Positions 1 to 8,797 of a stretch of 28,747 nucleotides of DNA are shown here, piece after piece. The notes beneath the pieces were generated by a model. That model ran no database searches, was not told the DNA's origin, and worked only from the letters and a program-made list of their open reading frames with translations. Within the stretch, counting starts at the first letter, position 1. Each line of letters opens with the position of its first letter. This stretch comes from Planctomycetaceae bacterium (GTDB lineage: Bacteria > Planctomycetota > Planctomycetia > Pirellulales > Pirellulaceae), in the NCBI GenBank assembly GCA_005773145.1, contig SXHS01000267.1, positions 1 to 28,747 of the forward strand. The letters run 5' to 3'. The translations under genes were made by a program, and so were the position numbers.

Positions 1-768
1 AGTGATGCGGCCCAAGAAGTGCTCACAAAAATGAGGACCGTCAATCGCAAGCCGCAGGGGGCCGAGGCCTACCGCAATCTGATTCTCTGCGGACTCCGTT
101 TGGAAGACACGGGTGCGCACCAGGCGGTGGGGCTCTTGGAACACTGGACGGGCAAGAGCGTCGACAGCGAGGGCACGTGGCGAGAAAAATTGGAGGCTTG
201 GCAACTGTGGTTTCGCCATGCCTATCCCGATGCGCCTCAGGCGAGCCCGCCTGAGGAAACCGCCCACAACACCTGGTCCTATCACGATCTGGTCGGCTTT
301 CTGGATTCCCCCGATGGTCGATCCGGCAGCGCTGAGCGCGGACGCTATGTCTATGAAAAGGCCCAGTGCGCCAAATGCCATCGCTACGGCGACGTGGGAG
401 AAACCGTGGGGCCTGATCTGACGCAGGTGGCGCAGCGCTTTCGGCGCCAGGAATTGTTGGAGTCCATCCTATTTCCATCGCACGTCATCTCCGATCAATA
501 CGCCTCAAAAAGTCTGGCACTCCAGGATGGACGTGTGCTCACCGGTATGGTCGGTGCGGGATCCCCAGGGCAGGTCGTGGTGCTGCAATCCAACGGCGAG
601 AAGGTCCAGGTGGCCGAGGAGCAAATCGAAGAGGTTCAACCCAGTGCCAAGTCCGTCATGCCGGAAGGACTGCTCAACGAACTGACCCTGCCGGATATTG
701 CCGATTTGTTCGCCTTCTTGACGACCCGCGGCCCCGCCCGGTTGTCCCAGCAACCCGTCTCGCGGTAA
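1..768 (+). CDS. C-terminal part of a planctomycete CxxCH heme-binding domain protein (5' partial)
   Basis: The reading frame is open from base 1, so the gene begins upstream of the window and only about 255 C-terminal residues are visible. A c-type heme attachment motif CAKCH lies at 367-381. It is followed by a GPDLT segment and by the pattern with an LLESILFPS stretch that marks the putative heme-binding domain (TIGR02603-like) common in Planctomycetes. The segment before it, rich in W and L around 100-250, may be the end of a HEAT-like or linker region. Family members are usually large exported proteins with several domains, thought to carry out periplasmic redox reactions on sugars or similar substrates. 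The substrate cannot be told from this fragment. The frame stops with TAA at 766-768 and a GC-rich hairpin follows. Confidence 0.85.
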   Translation, partial: SDAAQEVLTKMRTVNRKPQGAEAYRNLILCGLRLEDTGAHQAVGLLEHWTGKSVDSEGTWREKLEAWQLWFRHAYPDAPQASPPEETAHNTWSYHDLVGFLDSPDGRSGSAERGRYVYEKAQCAKCHRYGDVGETVGPDLTQVAQRFRRQELLESILFPSHVISDQYASKSLALQDGRVLTGMVGAGSPGQVVVLQSNGEKVQVAEEQIEEVQPSAKSVMPEGLLNELTLPDIADLFAFLTTRGPARLSQQPVSR

Positions 769-786
769 CACGCCCTTCGTTTACCG

Positions 787-812
787 CCCAGCCGCAGGCG
801 CCGGCGGCTGGG
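787..812 (+). terminator. Possible terminator hairpin after the heme-binding gene
   Basis: Bases 787-795 (cccagccgc) pair perfectly with 804-812 (gcggctggg), leaving an 8-base loop. The hairpin starts 18 bases after the stop codon of the preceding gene. No T-run follows, so it is not a classical intrinsic terminator. Transcript end protection or Rho-assisted stopping are alternatives. Confidence 0.4.
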
Positions 813-990
813 GGGGACGACCCCGATCCGCCGCACTTGCGATCCGTCTCGGCTCGAATCAGAATGGGGCCTAAGTGGCGTACGCGTTCGGCGCGTGCGG
901 AGCCATCGCGGGGCCCGATCCAAGGCCCCCGCAACGACAACGAATATGGTCAATTCTTAAGGTGCGTGGCGGATTACCAGGGGGATTCTG

Positions 991-1869
991 ATGAGTCGGA
1001 TATCGAGAGCAAAGTTTGAATTAACGAAGATGGGCATGGTTCTAGCCTGGGCGATGATTGTGGGGTCAGGCCGCTCCGGCTGGGCTGAGGAACCCAACGC
1101 GCCCGGGGTGACGCTGCCGCGTATTGGCTATGTTGATTCCCCATTCCTGCCGAATTCACGCTGGCGGGTTCACGATCTGTATCGACCGCGCCCATCGATC
1201 GTCCATGTGGCACCATCGCCTGCCCCCGCTTCGCCCCCGTCAGATGCCGTGGTGTTGTTTGATGGCAAGGATCTCTCCCAGTGGATGAAACGTGTGGACG
1301 ATCCGCAATCTCTCCAACCGGCGGGGTGGGAAGTCAAGGACGGAGCGATAGTGGTCGTTGGAGGCTCAGGCGACATCCAATCGATTGCAACATTCGCCGA
1401 TTGTCAGCTGCACGTCGAATGGTCGGCACCGACGCCGCCCGAAGGGGGGAGCCAGGGGCGTGGCAATAGCGGTGTGTATCTAATGGGACACTATGAAATC
1501 CAGATCTTGGATTCCCATGAGAATACAAGCTATGCGGACGGTCAGGCGGGGGCCGTGTACGGCCAGTATCCGCCGCTGGTGAATGTGACGCGACCGCCTG
1601 GAGAATGGAATTCGTTCGACATTGTCTTCGAGGCACCTCGCTTCAGTGGTGCCCGACTCGAACGACCGGCCTATGTCACGGTGTTTCAAAATGGGGTCTT
1701 GGTGCAATATCACCGCGAGATCATGGGAGTGGCGGCCCACAAGCATACCACGGAATACAAGCCCCACGCGCCGGCGGGCCCCGTTTTGCTCCAAGACCAC
1801 GGCAATCCCACGCGGTTTCGCAACATTTGGGTTCGCCCTTTGAATCTGGCCCAGAGCGCCGATCAATAA
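991..1869 (+). CDS. Secreted DUF1080 (3-keto-disaccharide hydrolase family) protein
   Basis: This 292-residue protein has a basic start and a hydrophobic stretch of about 15 residues ending near residue 33 (SGWAEE), consistent with Sec export. From about residue 88 it shows the DUF1080 fold signature: VLFDGKDLSQWM, then WEVKDGAIVVVGG, a GNSGVYLMGHYEIQILDS block and a C-terminal LLQDHGNPTRFRNIWVRPL. DUF1080 proteins are jelly-roll (concanavalin-like) domains. Some have been shown to hydrolyse 3-keto-glycosides, and others are likely carbohydrate-binding. A gggg purine stretch just before ATG 991 can serve as the ribosome binding site. The gene stands alone, about 220 bp after the heme-binding gene, and converges on the glycosyltransferase gene with only 2 bases between stops. 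The exact substrate is unknown. Confidence 0.88.
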   Translation: MSRISRAKFELTKMGMVLAWAMIVGSGRSGWAEEPNAPGVTLPRIGYVDSPFLPNSRWRVHDLYRPRPSIVHVAPSPAPASPPSDAVVLFDGKDLSQWMKRVDDPQSLQPAGWEVKDGAIVVVGGSGDIQSIATFADCQLHVEWSAPTPPEGGSQGRGNSGVYLMGHYEIQILDSHENTSYADGQAGAVYGQYPPLVNVTRPPGEWNSFDIVFEAPRFSGARLERPAYVTVFQNGVLVQYHREIMGVAAHKHTTEYKPHAPAGPVLLQDHGNPTRFRNIWVRPLNLAQSADQ

Positions 1870-1871
1870 CA

Positions 1872-2672
1872 TCACGTGGACGGCGTTGCCTGGCGTGGAG
1901 TGTGCTGGGCTACCCAGCGTCGTGCCTCACTCAGATAACGCCAGCGATGAATCACCCGCCGCGTTTCGTTGCTTGCGCGCCAGGGAAACACGGTCCAGTA
2001 ACGCCGATACCAAGGCAGCTTGTAATTTTGAACGGCGATCTGCGAGTCGTAGGGATGGTCGATTTGGGAAACGGGGAGCGGCATGATCGCCGCCGACCGT
2101 AACCCGAACGTCCACTCCCGGTCAAGGGCGTGATCGATCGGCAGTCGCATGGGGAGCAGCTTCTCCCGCAGCATCTTTGCGGCGTGCCGCGTGACCGCGT
2201 AGGCCCCGGTACCACATAGTCGCGTGAAACAAGCGCACAGCTCGTAGTTTCCTGGGAGCGTGGCGAATGGAACCGGATGAGGCCGATGAAAACCGCAGAG
2301 ACGCAACAGATCCCAGGTATCGCGATAGTCGAGGGCTGCTTGCAGGATGTCTCGCAGGTTGGCGACCGGTTGGGCGTCATCTTCCGCGACGATGGCCAAG
2401 GGATGATCGGACGCCAGAAAGGCCTGCAGGGCTTTCATGTGGCTCAGGTAACAGCCCACTTGGCTTGGGTTGGTCCGTTGTCCGACCCGGAGTCGATACG
2501 CGGCTGCGTCGTACTCTGGTATGGGAAATGTCAACCGACGTCCATCGACCGCCGAGATGCGCGTGTAGGGGATGCCCGTGGATTCAAAACGCTCCTCCAC
2601 GAACCGCCAGCGCTCGGCGGCGCCATCTAAATTGATTATGTAGGCGTGCATTTTAGTGCTTGAGTCGGTCAT
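1872..2672 (-). CDS. Glycosyltransferase family 25 (LPS-type) protein
   Basis: The 266-residue product opens with the family 25 pattern AYIINLDGAAERW, then ISAVDGRRL near residue 40, VGCYLSHMKAL near 75 and the acidic IVAEDDAQ motif near 95, which fits the nucleotide-sugar/metal site of this family. Family 25 enzymes add galactose, glucose or other sugars to LPS core or glycoproteins on the cytoplasmic side. The start ATG (2670-2672) overlaps the stop of the upstream metallohydrolase gene as ATGA, so the two are almost certainly translationally coupled. An internal ATG at residue 8 is a less likely start. The acceptor sugar or protein cannot be read from the sequence. It has a basic tail with many W and R residues that could hold it near the membrane. 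Confidence 0.85.
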   Translation of the reverse strand: MTDSSTKMHAYIINLDGAAERWRFVEERFESTGIPYTRISAVDGRRLTFPIPEYDAAAYRLRVGQRTNPSQVGCYLSHMKALQAFLASDHPLAIVAEDDAQPVANLRDILQAALDYRDTWDLLRLCGFHRPHPVPFATLPGNYELCACFTRLCGTGAYAVTRHAAKMLREKLLPMRLPIDHALDREWTFGLRSAAIMPLPVSQIDHPYDSQIAVQNYKLPWYRRYWTVFPWRASNETRRVIHRWRYLSEARRWVAQHTPRQATPST

Positions 2673-5086
2673 TGCGACGCTGCGTCATTGCCACGTTCCT
2701 GATCGTCGAAGGATTCCTCAATAATTCGTTGATAGGCTGCACGGGCCACATCGTACGCTTCCCGCGCGGCCTCGCGTTCTGCATCACGGATCTTTTTTTG
2801 TTTGGCATTCCAGCAGACGTCGACCGATTGTCGGCACCACTCCGCGCTACGCTTGCTGGCGCGAACCGGCTGGCCGTCCACTTCCACGAAGACGGGATTA
2901 GTATGCGCCGCGGGTAGAATGCGAATGGCGATCCAACTCGATCTCGTGGGACGGTAGGTAAAGGTAAGATCGTGGGACGTCCCGTCGGCCACCAGCTCCC
3001 GTTGCTCAACCGCTTGTCCATTGACGATCAATTCCACGGGGACGGTGCGCGAGTCGCCAATACGGGCTCTTTCGATATGCCAGTAGGGCTTTTTGTCCCA
3101 TTCCTGTTGGCGTATGTCTTCCCGTGGCTTTTCTTCCAACAAAGCTGCCGCGGTCACGCCAATGGTGAGTTGGTTTCCACTCTTTACGGCCAGAAAACTG
3201 GGACGACCCTGATCACCTGGGTCCCCAACAGCCAACTGATTGACGTGGAAATCATAAAGATGGCTCAAGCCATCACAGCAGTAACTGCGGCCGTCACGGA
3301 TTCCCTGCACCCAGTGGTCGAAGTCCAGGGGTTGGCCTGGTGCTAGTTTGACATAGGCGCGTCCGAGGCCGACACGATCACCGTAGATACAGGGAAAGTC
3401 CGTTTCGCCACTGATGCGACAGGTATATCCGCAATTCAAGGTGTGGTACCAAATGCTCAGCTCCCAAATGGGGGGCGTATCGACTGCGGAAATGAAGTCG
3501 CACGCGTTGTGGACAATGTCGACGATGTACTCATTGGCCCCGATTCCGTCAAAGGGTGGGATGTTTGGATTCGGCAGCTCTTTGCCAGGGACTTTTAGTC
3601 CCCAGCCGCTGTGAGAGAAGCCGACCACGCCCCCTTGCGCTTTACCCCATTTCAAAATGGGCAAATCCCAACTGGGCCACTCCTCGATGCGCGTGGTATT
3701 GGGATAGTCATCCTCGGTCAGGCGCAACAGGCACAAATGCCCGGCGTGCGCGCTGGGAAATCCCGAAACCTCAACGTCGTATCGCATCAGGTAGTTGTCC
3801 TGAGAGAGCTTGTGGACACGGCCATCAAAGAACTGCTTCTGGAAATACCAGCAGGGGCCCCAGGTTAAGACGCACCCCACGTTCAGGTCCTCTCCCAAGA
3901 TGTGTCGCATCATGGCTTCGGGTGTCACGCCTTGCGTGGGCGCATCGTAGTGTTTGCATCCGGCCGCATGAACGTGGTGATCTCCTGAGTACCATCCCTT
4001 GCTCGCCAGGTTGATCCACCGCTTGAGATGAAACGATTCATGATGGGTGATACCCGCTGGCACGGTGATGGCTTTCTTTTGCCAAACGTATTCCGGTCCG
4101 CGCGAGTAACTGACCTCAAATTCGCCAGGGGGGAGTACTACATGTTCGCCATGACGTCGGTAAATTTGATCGTGAAAGAAGAAATCGGGCTCGAGTCGCC
4201 GCGATCGAGACGGATAAACCCGTTGATGCCGATCTCGAATAATGAATTGGCCGATCGTGGGGCGTCCGTCCGCATCGAGCACATCCAGAATGACGCTGAC
4301 TCCTGGTCGACACTCAAACAGGATGGGGATTTCGTTGCGAAACCCAAGGTCTTGGGTGCCCGCTCCCACATCGAACGCCAACGTGGCCTCCCTTTGCCCG
4401 CGATCGCGGCTGTAAATTTGCACGATGCGGTATTCAAGCCGCAGACCGGACAGCTGGGGAACGAGGGGTGGCTTGTCGTACATGTCCACGTCGATCCAGC
4501 GATCGGTGACGTCGCTGGCCGTGATGCTGGCGGCAGGTTCCGATTTGCTTTCGGATTCCTTGAAGACGGGTGCTGCTTGTGGGCTACTCACTCGTAGGCC
4601 CGCCGTAACACCGGCATCGTTTTGGACCTTGACCAGGAACACCGTCCAGCCATTTTGAGTCAGCGTGGCGGTCGCGGGGCCTCGCTCCACATGCACGCGG
4701 CTTTCCGCGTTGATGTCAATCGCTACCAACACGCGCGCATCCAGGGCCTGCTGAATCGCCTTTGCGGCGGCTGCCGCATCCGACATGCCTAGCGCCTCAT
4801 CCAATTGCGACTTGGACTCACTAGTCAGGGGCTCGCCTAGGAATTCCAGTGCGGCAACCAATCGCCGGGCTTGCGCCTTCAGCGGTTGAATCTCCACCTC
4901 GTCCACAATGGAGGCCAGCCCGGGCGGGTCCGCGCCCCAGCCTGGTGATGTCGGACTCGCCAGCATCGCGGCCAGACACGCGGCCCAAAAACCAGTCTGA
5001 TAGCGGGCCGAACCATTGGCCCGACGGCTGGAAGGGCATACACGGGATGGGATCAATCCGATCAAAGGAGTTTTTTCTGGGATCAT
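2669..5086 (-). CDS. CehA/McbA-family (PHP-like) metallohydrolase, exported
   Basis: An 805-residue protein with a long basic N-terminus and a hydrophobic segment near residues 32-50 that looks like a signal peptide ending around GWGADPP. The central metal-binding signature GDHHVHAAGC places the HxH pair at about residues 371 and 373. A second histidine motif, VGFSHSGWG, lies about 130 residues later. This is the pattern of the CehA/McbA family, named after the carbaryl hydrolase CehA, which belongs to the PHP-like metallohydrolases. The first 350 residues look like beta-rich accessory domains. The last 60 residues are charged and probably helical. Many planctomycetes carry several such secreted enzymes with unknown substrates. 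The gene lies 83 bp after epmA on the same strand and overlaps the glycosyltransferase gene by 4 bases. Confidence 0.8.
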   Translation of the reverse strand: MIPEKTPLIGLIPSRVCPSSRRANGSARYQTGFWAACLAAMLASPTSPGWGADPPGLASIVDEVEIQPLKAQARRLVAALEFLGEPLTSESKSQLDEALGMSDAAAAAKAIQQALDARVLVAIDINAESRVHVERGPATATLTQNGWTVFLVKVQNDAGVTAGLRVSSPQAAPVFKESESKSEPAASITASDVTDRWIDVDMYDKPPLVPQLSGLRLEYRIVQIYSRDRGQREATLAFDVGAGTQDLGFRNEIPILFECRPGVSVILDVLDADGRPTIGQFIIRDRHQRVYPSRSRRLEPDFFFHDQIYRRHGEHVVLPPGEFEVSYSRGPEYVWQKKAITVPAGITHHESFHLKRWINLASKGWYSGDHHVHAAGCKHYDAPTQGVTPEAMMRHILGEDLNVGCVLTWGPCWYFQKQFFDGRVHKLSQDNYLMRYDVEVSGFPSAHAGHLCLLRLTEDDYPNTTRIEEWPSWDLPILKWGKAQGGVVGFSHSGWGLKVPGKELPNPNIPPFDGIGANEYIVDIVHNACDFISAVDTPPIWELSIWYHTLNCGYTCRISGETDFPCIYGDRVGLGRAYVKLAPGQPLDFDHWVQGIRDGRSYCCDGLSHLYDFHVNQLAVGDPGDQGRPSFLAVKSGNQLTIGVTAAALLEEKPREDIRQQEWDKKPYWHIERARIGDSRTVPVELIVNGQAVEQRELVADGTSHDLTFTYRPTRSSWIAIRILPAAHTNPVFVEVDGQPVRASKRSAEWCRQSVDVCWNAKQKKIRDAEREAAREAYDVARAAYQRIIEESFDDQERGNDAASQ

Positions 5087-5169
5087 CGGATTTCAGTTTC
5101 CTTTTCTTCACGCCCGGCGCGTGGTGGGTGGTAATGCGACCATTTTTGATCTTCAAGCGGCATCCTACT

Positions 5170-6219
5170 CTAAGCTCGCGAAATCGGAAACGCAATCACT
5201 TCTGATAGGCACGTGGCTCCGCTGGCAATCATCACCCAGCGGTCGAAGCCGATTGCCACGCCAGCGCATGGCGGCAGTCCTTGCTGCATGGCCGTCAGCA
5301 AACGGCTGTGGTTGGGTAGGGGCTGTTTGCCGTCGGCCTGCCTTTGTTGATTGATCACGGACTGTCGCCGTTCCAGTTCCGTCCCATCGCGCAATTCATG
5401 GTAGCCATTGGCCAACTCGATCCCGCGCACGAACAATTCGAATCGCTCCGCGACGGCGGGGGGGCTGGGGCGAATCTGCGCAAGTGCGGCCTGACTAGCG
5501 GGAAAATCGCTGACGATTGCCGGACGCTCGGTTCCCAGGTGAGGCTGGACGCACTCGGCAAACAGGAAATGCAGGGTATCATCGCGCAACACGCCCAGGT
5601 CGTCGGTGGGAGAGTGGGGATCGTTGGTCGCCGAGTAGCCGCAGCGCCGCGCTGCCATGACAAGCTGTTCCAGGGACGCAGTGAGTGGGTTGACGCCGAC
5701 ATGATGGTCGAAGACATCGGCATACGTTACACGTTCGGATGCTGGCTGGCCGAGGAGCGTCTGGGCGAGGGCGTCCAGCAAATCCATCGCCGCCTGCAGA
5801 TGGTCTCCTCGACGGTACCACTCGACAAGGGTGAATTCAGGATTGTGCCAGGGGCCGCACTCCGCGCCCCGAAAGACGCGGGCGACTTGGTAGATGGCTT
5901 CAGCTCCTGCCGCCATCATGCGCTTCATATGAAACTCGGGGGAAGTCTGCAGGTACATCGTCGGCCCGTGCTGTGGCTGGCGCGGATCGTCGAATAGGGT
6001 CAGGGTGAACGGGTCGAGATGTCGATCGATGACGGTATCGGCGGAGAGAACGGGGGTTTCCACTTCCAGAAATCCGCGTGTGTCGAAAAATCCGCGCAAT
6101 TGCCGCAAGAGCCGTGCGCGGAGGTGCAGCATGGGCCAAGGGGCGGTGGGGGCGAAGTCGCCGAGAGGCGGGCAGGCATCGGCCGTGCGGCCCGATTCAT
6201 GCGGCGCCGATCCGACCAT
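5170..6219 (-). CDS. epmA: EF-P--(R)-beta-lysine ligase EpmA (GenX/PoxA-like)
   Basis: A 349-residue class II lysyl-tRNA synthetase paralogue lacking the N-terminal anticodon-binding domain, close in size to E. coli EpmA (325). Motif 1 is visible as FFDTRGFLEVETPVLS. Motif 2 contains YLQTSPEFHMKR and VARVFRGAECG, followed by HNPEFTLVEWYR. Motif 3 is GVAIGFDRWVMI near the C-terminus. The enzyme activates (R)-beta-lysine and attaches it to the conserved lysine of elongation factor P. I chose ATG at 6217-6219 because it overlaps the efp stop codon (TAATG, one base). A longer frame starting at 6300 would lie inside efp. Context supports the call strongly: efp is directly upstream and epmB is divergent just beyond it. 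Confidence 0.93.
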   Translation of the reverse strand: MVGSAPHESGRTADACPPLGDFAPTAPWPMLHLRARLLRQLRGFFDTRGFLEVETPVLSADTVIDRHLDPFTLTLFDDPRQPQHGPTMYLQTSPEFHMKRMMAAGAEAIYQVARVFRGAECGPWHNPEFTLVEWYRRGDHLQAAMDLLDALAQTLLGQPASERVTYADVFDHHVGVNPLTASLEQLVMAARRCGYSATNDPHSPTDDLGVLRDDTLHFLFAECVQPHLGTERPAIVSDFPASQAALAQIRPSPPAVAERFELFVRGIELANGYHELRDGTELERRQSVINQQRQADGKQPLPNHSRLLTAMQQGLPPCAGVAIGFDRWVMIASGATCLSEVIAFPISRA

Positions 6220-6788
6220 TAGGATTTGACCCGTTCCACATACTCGCCTGTGCGCGTGTCGATCTTGATGACATCGCCAATGGCGATGAAGGCTGGGCAC
6301 TGGAATTCGGCCCCCGTTTCGACCTTGGCCGCCTTGGTGACGTTTGTCGCCGTGTTCCCCCGAGCACCGGGCTCGCAGTATTCCACCTTCAGTTCCACGT
6401 GGTTGGGGGGGGTCATGGAGATGGGGGTGCCATTGTAGAGCACCATGGAACAGTTCATATTTTCTTTGAGGTACCTCCAGGCATCTTCGAGATGGTCCAG
6501 GGTTAGCTCATACTGTTCGTACGATGTCGTGTCCATAAAGAAAAACGAGTCCATCTGGCGGTAGAGAAACTGGACGCTGATTTCCTCGACATCGGCCGCT
6601 TCCAGGCTGTCCCCCCCTTTATACGTCCGTTCGAGCTGGGTATTGCGGACAAGGTTCTTCAACTTGCACTTATAAAATGCGTTACCCTTACCAGGTTTGA
6701 CGAAGTTGCATTCCACCATCAAGTAAGGTTCACCGTCGATTTGAACTTTGAGTCCTTTGCGAAAATCGCTGGTATTATACGTGGCCAA
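6219..6788 (-). CDS. efp: Elongation factor P
   Basis: The 189-residue length is that of typical bacterial EF-P. The protein begins MATYNTSDFRKGLKV and carries the loop VKPGKGNAF with a lysine at residue 34, the position that EpmA/EpmB beta-lysylate in E. coli. The C-terminal OB domain ends with GDVIKIDTRTGEYVERV. EF-P binds between the P and E sites of stalled ribosomes and promotes peptide bonds within polyproline stretches. The start codon is TTG (complement of 6786-6788), supported by the conserved N-terminus and an AAAGGA ribosome binding site about 10 bases upstream. The gene heads an efp-epmA pair with a one-base stop/start overlap, and only 60 bp separate it from divergent epmB. Confidence 0.96.
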   Translation of the reverse strand: MATYNTSDFRKGLKVQIDGEPYLMVECNFVKPGKGNAFYKCKLKNLVRNTQLERTYKGGDSLEAADVEEISVQFLYRQMDSFFFMDTTSYEQYELTLDHLEDAWRYLKENMNCSMVLYNGTPISMTPPNHVELKVEYCEPGARGNTATNVTKAAKVETGAEFQCPAFIAIGDVIKIDTRTGEYVERVKS

Positions 6789-6848
6789 AATCCAGTTCCT
6801 TTAAGGGGTCACGATTTCAAAATTGCAAGTGTTGGGCGACCGGTACGA

Positions 6849-7886
6849 ATGGGAACCATTGTAACGCCAACGGGGGATTCTGTCCGCGCCACGTCCCCTG
6901 CTGGGGAGATGGAGTGGCAACGGATCTTGCGTGAAGCGGTGCGGGATCCGGATGAGCTCGTGCGTCTGCTGCAGCTCCCCGCTCATGGGGCACGTCTGCC
7001 ACGGACCGGGGAGGCGGCGAGATTTCCCTTGCTGGTCCCTCGTGGGTATCTAGCACGCATGGTCCCGGGGGACATCCACGACCCATTGCTCCGCCAGGTG
7101 TGGCCGCTGGATGACGAAAACCAACTCGTCGACGGCTTCGGCACCGATCCTGTAGGGGATGCCACGGCAACGACGGAACCTCGTTGGATCCACAAGTACG
7201 AGGGGCGCGTCCTATTCGTGGCTTCGGGGGCCTGCGCGGTGCATTGCCGATATTGCTTTCGTCGCCATTTTCCCTATGCGGATGGGCCAGGGCTCAGTGA
7301 GGCCTGGCGGGCTGGCTTGGCGCAGGTTGCCGACGATCCGCAGATCTCGGAGGTGATTCTCAGCGGCGGCGATCCGCTGATGTTGTCCGATCGGATCGTA
7401 TCGCGGATGATCGAGGAGGTTGCGCAGATATCGCACGTGCAACGATTGCGGATTCACACCCGGTTGCCGATCGTGATCGGAGAGCGGGTCACGCCAGCAT
7501 TAGTCCGCACGCTGAAGGCCACCCGCTTGACCTCACTGGTGGTGGTGCATGCCAATCATGCGCGTGAGCTGGACCACGAGATTGCGGGTGCCTTGGCTCG
7601 TCTGGTGGATGCCGGCATCCCCGTATTGAATCAGGCGGTCTTGTTGCGCGGCGTGAACGACGATTTTGAGACGTTGCGGCAATTGAGTCTGCGGCTGGTG
7701 CAAATTCGCGTGCTTCCTTACTACCTGCACCAGCTCGATCGTGTGCGCGGCGCCGCGCATTTTGAAGTGCCCGTCGCGGTGGGGGAGCGTCTGGTGGCTG
7801 AACTGCGCAAGTGTTTGCCCGGCTATGCCGTGCCACGGTACGTCTTCGAGCGAGCCGGTGCGCCCCATAAAGAACTGTTGGCGTGA
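6849..7886 (+). CDS. epmB: EF-P (R)-beta-lysylation protein EpmB, radical SAM lysine 2,3-aminomutase-like
   Basis: A 345-residue radical SAM protein, nearly the same length as E. coli EpmB (342). The cluster motif CAVHCRYC gives CxxxCxxC with cysteines at about residues 129, 133 and 136. It is followed by FRRHFPYAD, typical of the lysine 2,3-aminomutase family. Further family blocks are EVILSGGDPLML, RIHTRLPIV and a C-terminal LPYYLHQLDRVRGAAHF. The enzyme converts lysine to beta-lysine for attachment to EF-P. It is much shorter than catabolic KamA enzymes and lacks their extra C-terminal region. I chose ATG 6849 because the longer frame from 6741 would run into efp on the other strand. Its ribosome binding site is weak. 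The divergent arrangement with efp is also seen in E. coli. Confidence 0.93.
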   Translation: MGTIVTPTGDSVRATSPAGEMEWQRILREAVRDPDELVRLLQLPAHGARLPRTGEAARFPLLVPRGYLARMVPGDIHDPLLRQVWPLDDENQLVDGFGTDPVGDATATTEPRWIHKYEGRVLFVASGACAVHCRYCFRRHFPYADGPGLSEAWRAGLAQVADDPQISEVILSGGDPLMLSDRIVSRMIEEVAQISHVQRLRIHTRLPIVIGERVTPALVRTLKATRLTSLVVVHANHARELDHEIAGALARLVDAGIPVLNQAVLLRGVNDDFETLRQLSLRLVQIRVLPYYLHQLDRVRGAAHFEVPVAVGERLVAELRKCLPGYAVPRYVFERAGAPHKELLA

Positions 7887-7957
7887 GAGCGGATTGCTTG
7901 CCACTTGCGAGCTTGAATCGCCAGCGAGATTCGTCGCACGCCAATCGGTTCAGCGAC

Positions 7958-8797
7958 TCAGGATTGCCGAATCATGCTACCGCTGGGGAGCGACCACCAG
8001 GGAAGACTGATGCCGCCGTCTATCAAGAGGGTGGCGCCGGTGATGTAGGAATTCTTGGCGTCGCAAAGAAACGCGATGCCCCGGGCGACCTCCTCGGTGG
8101 TAGCGAGTCGCTTCATGGGTAACTGTTGGGCTGCCTTCGCCAGTTGTTCTTCACTGACGTATCGTCGTTCCCCAGGTGTGTCCGTCCAGCCGGGTTGTAC
8201 GCTGTTCACGCGGATTCCGTGCGCCGCCAGCTCCACGGCGGCGGTTCGTACCATATGTTCCATGCCCGCTTTGGCGATGTTGTATCCCATCGAGCAGGGC
8301 ATGGGCATCACGGCATGCGGGCTGCTGACGGTAAGCAAAGCGCCCCCGCTCCCTTGCTTCAACATCTGGAGGGTCGCGGCGCGCAAGACGTGGAAGGCGC
8401 CCCAGAGGGTTACGTCAACCGTGCGGTGGATCTCGCTGAGCTCCTGCTCCCAAAACAACTTCCGACTACTGTAGGCCGCATTGGCAATCGCCACATCCAG
8501 GCGACCAAACTCAGCGACCGCGCATTGGACCAGTCGTTCGACGGCCGCATAGTCCGACACGTCCCCTTGCGCGGCAATTGCCTGCCCGCCGGCGGATCGG
8601 ATCGTCTGTACAACTTTTTCCGCATCTTCGGCGTGCGTGCGATAATTTACGACCACGGCCGCGCCCCCCTCGGCCAATGCCAAAGCCGTCGCGGCGCCGA
8701 TGCCCAGGCTGGCGCCGGTGACCAACGCCACGCGCGTCGGATTCGGATCGCTTGGTGACGCGACTTCGGGTGAAGCGGTTGATGCGGGAGTTGTCAT
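7958..8797 (-). CDS. SDR-family NAD(P)-dependent oxidoreductase
   Basis: A 279-residue classical short-chain dehydrogenase. The nucleotide-binding motif TGASLGIGAA (TGxxxGIG) begins about residue 29. Then come a GDVSDY segment, the structural motif ANAAYS, the catalytic serine in TVSSPHA and the YNIAK motif (YxxxK), followed by RVNSVQPGWTDTP. The end, ITGATLLIDGG, is typical of glucose-dehydrogenase and FabG-like members. The ATG at 8795-8797 was chosen because residues upstream in the longer frame (to 9034) show no family similarity and read like a non-coding frame. Substrate cannot be assigned: sugars, acyl-ACPs and steroids are all used by near relatives. It converges on epmB with a gap of about 70 bp and has no other partner gene. 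Confidence 0.88.
   Translation of the reverse strand: MTTPASTASPEVASPSDPNPTRVALVTGASLGIGAATALALAEGGAAVVVNYRTHAEDAEKVVQTIRSAGGQAIAAQGDVSDYAAVERLVQCAVAEFGRLDVAIANAAYSSRKLFWEQELSEIHRTVDVTLWGAFHVLRAATLQMLKQGSGGALLTVSSPHAVMPMPCSMGYNIAKAGMEHMVRTAAVELAAHGIRVNSVQPGWTDTPGERRYVSEEQLAKAAQQLPMKRLATTEEVARGIAFLCDAKNSYITGATLLIDGGISLPWWSLPSGSMIRQS

Noticed and set aside
4028..4597. A 189-codon plus-strand frame
   Set aside because: It is antisense to the metallohydrolase gene and shows no family pattern or ribosome binding site.
6741..6848. Longer N-terminus for epmB
   Set aside because: It would overlap the start of efp on the other strand, and ATG 6849 gives the expected EpmB length.
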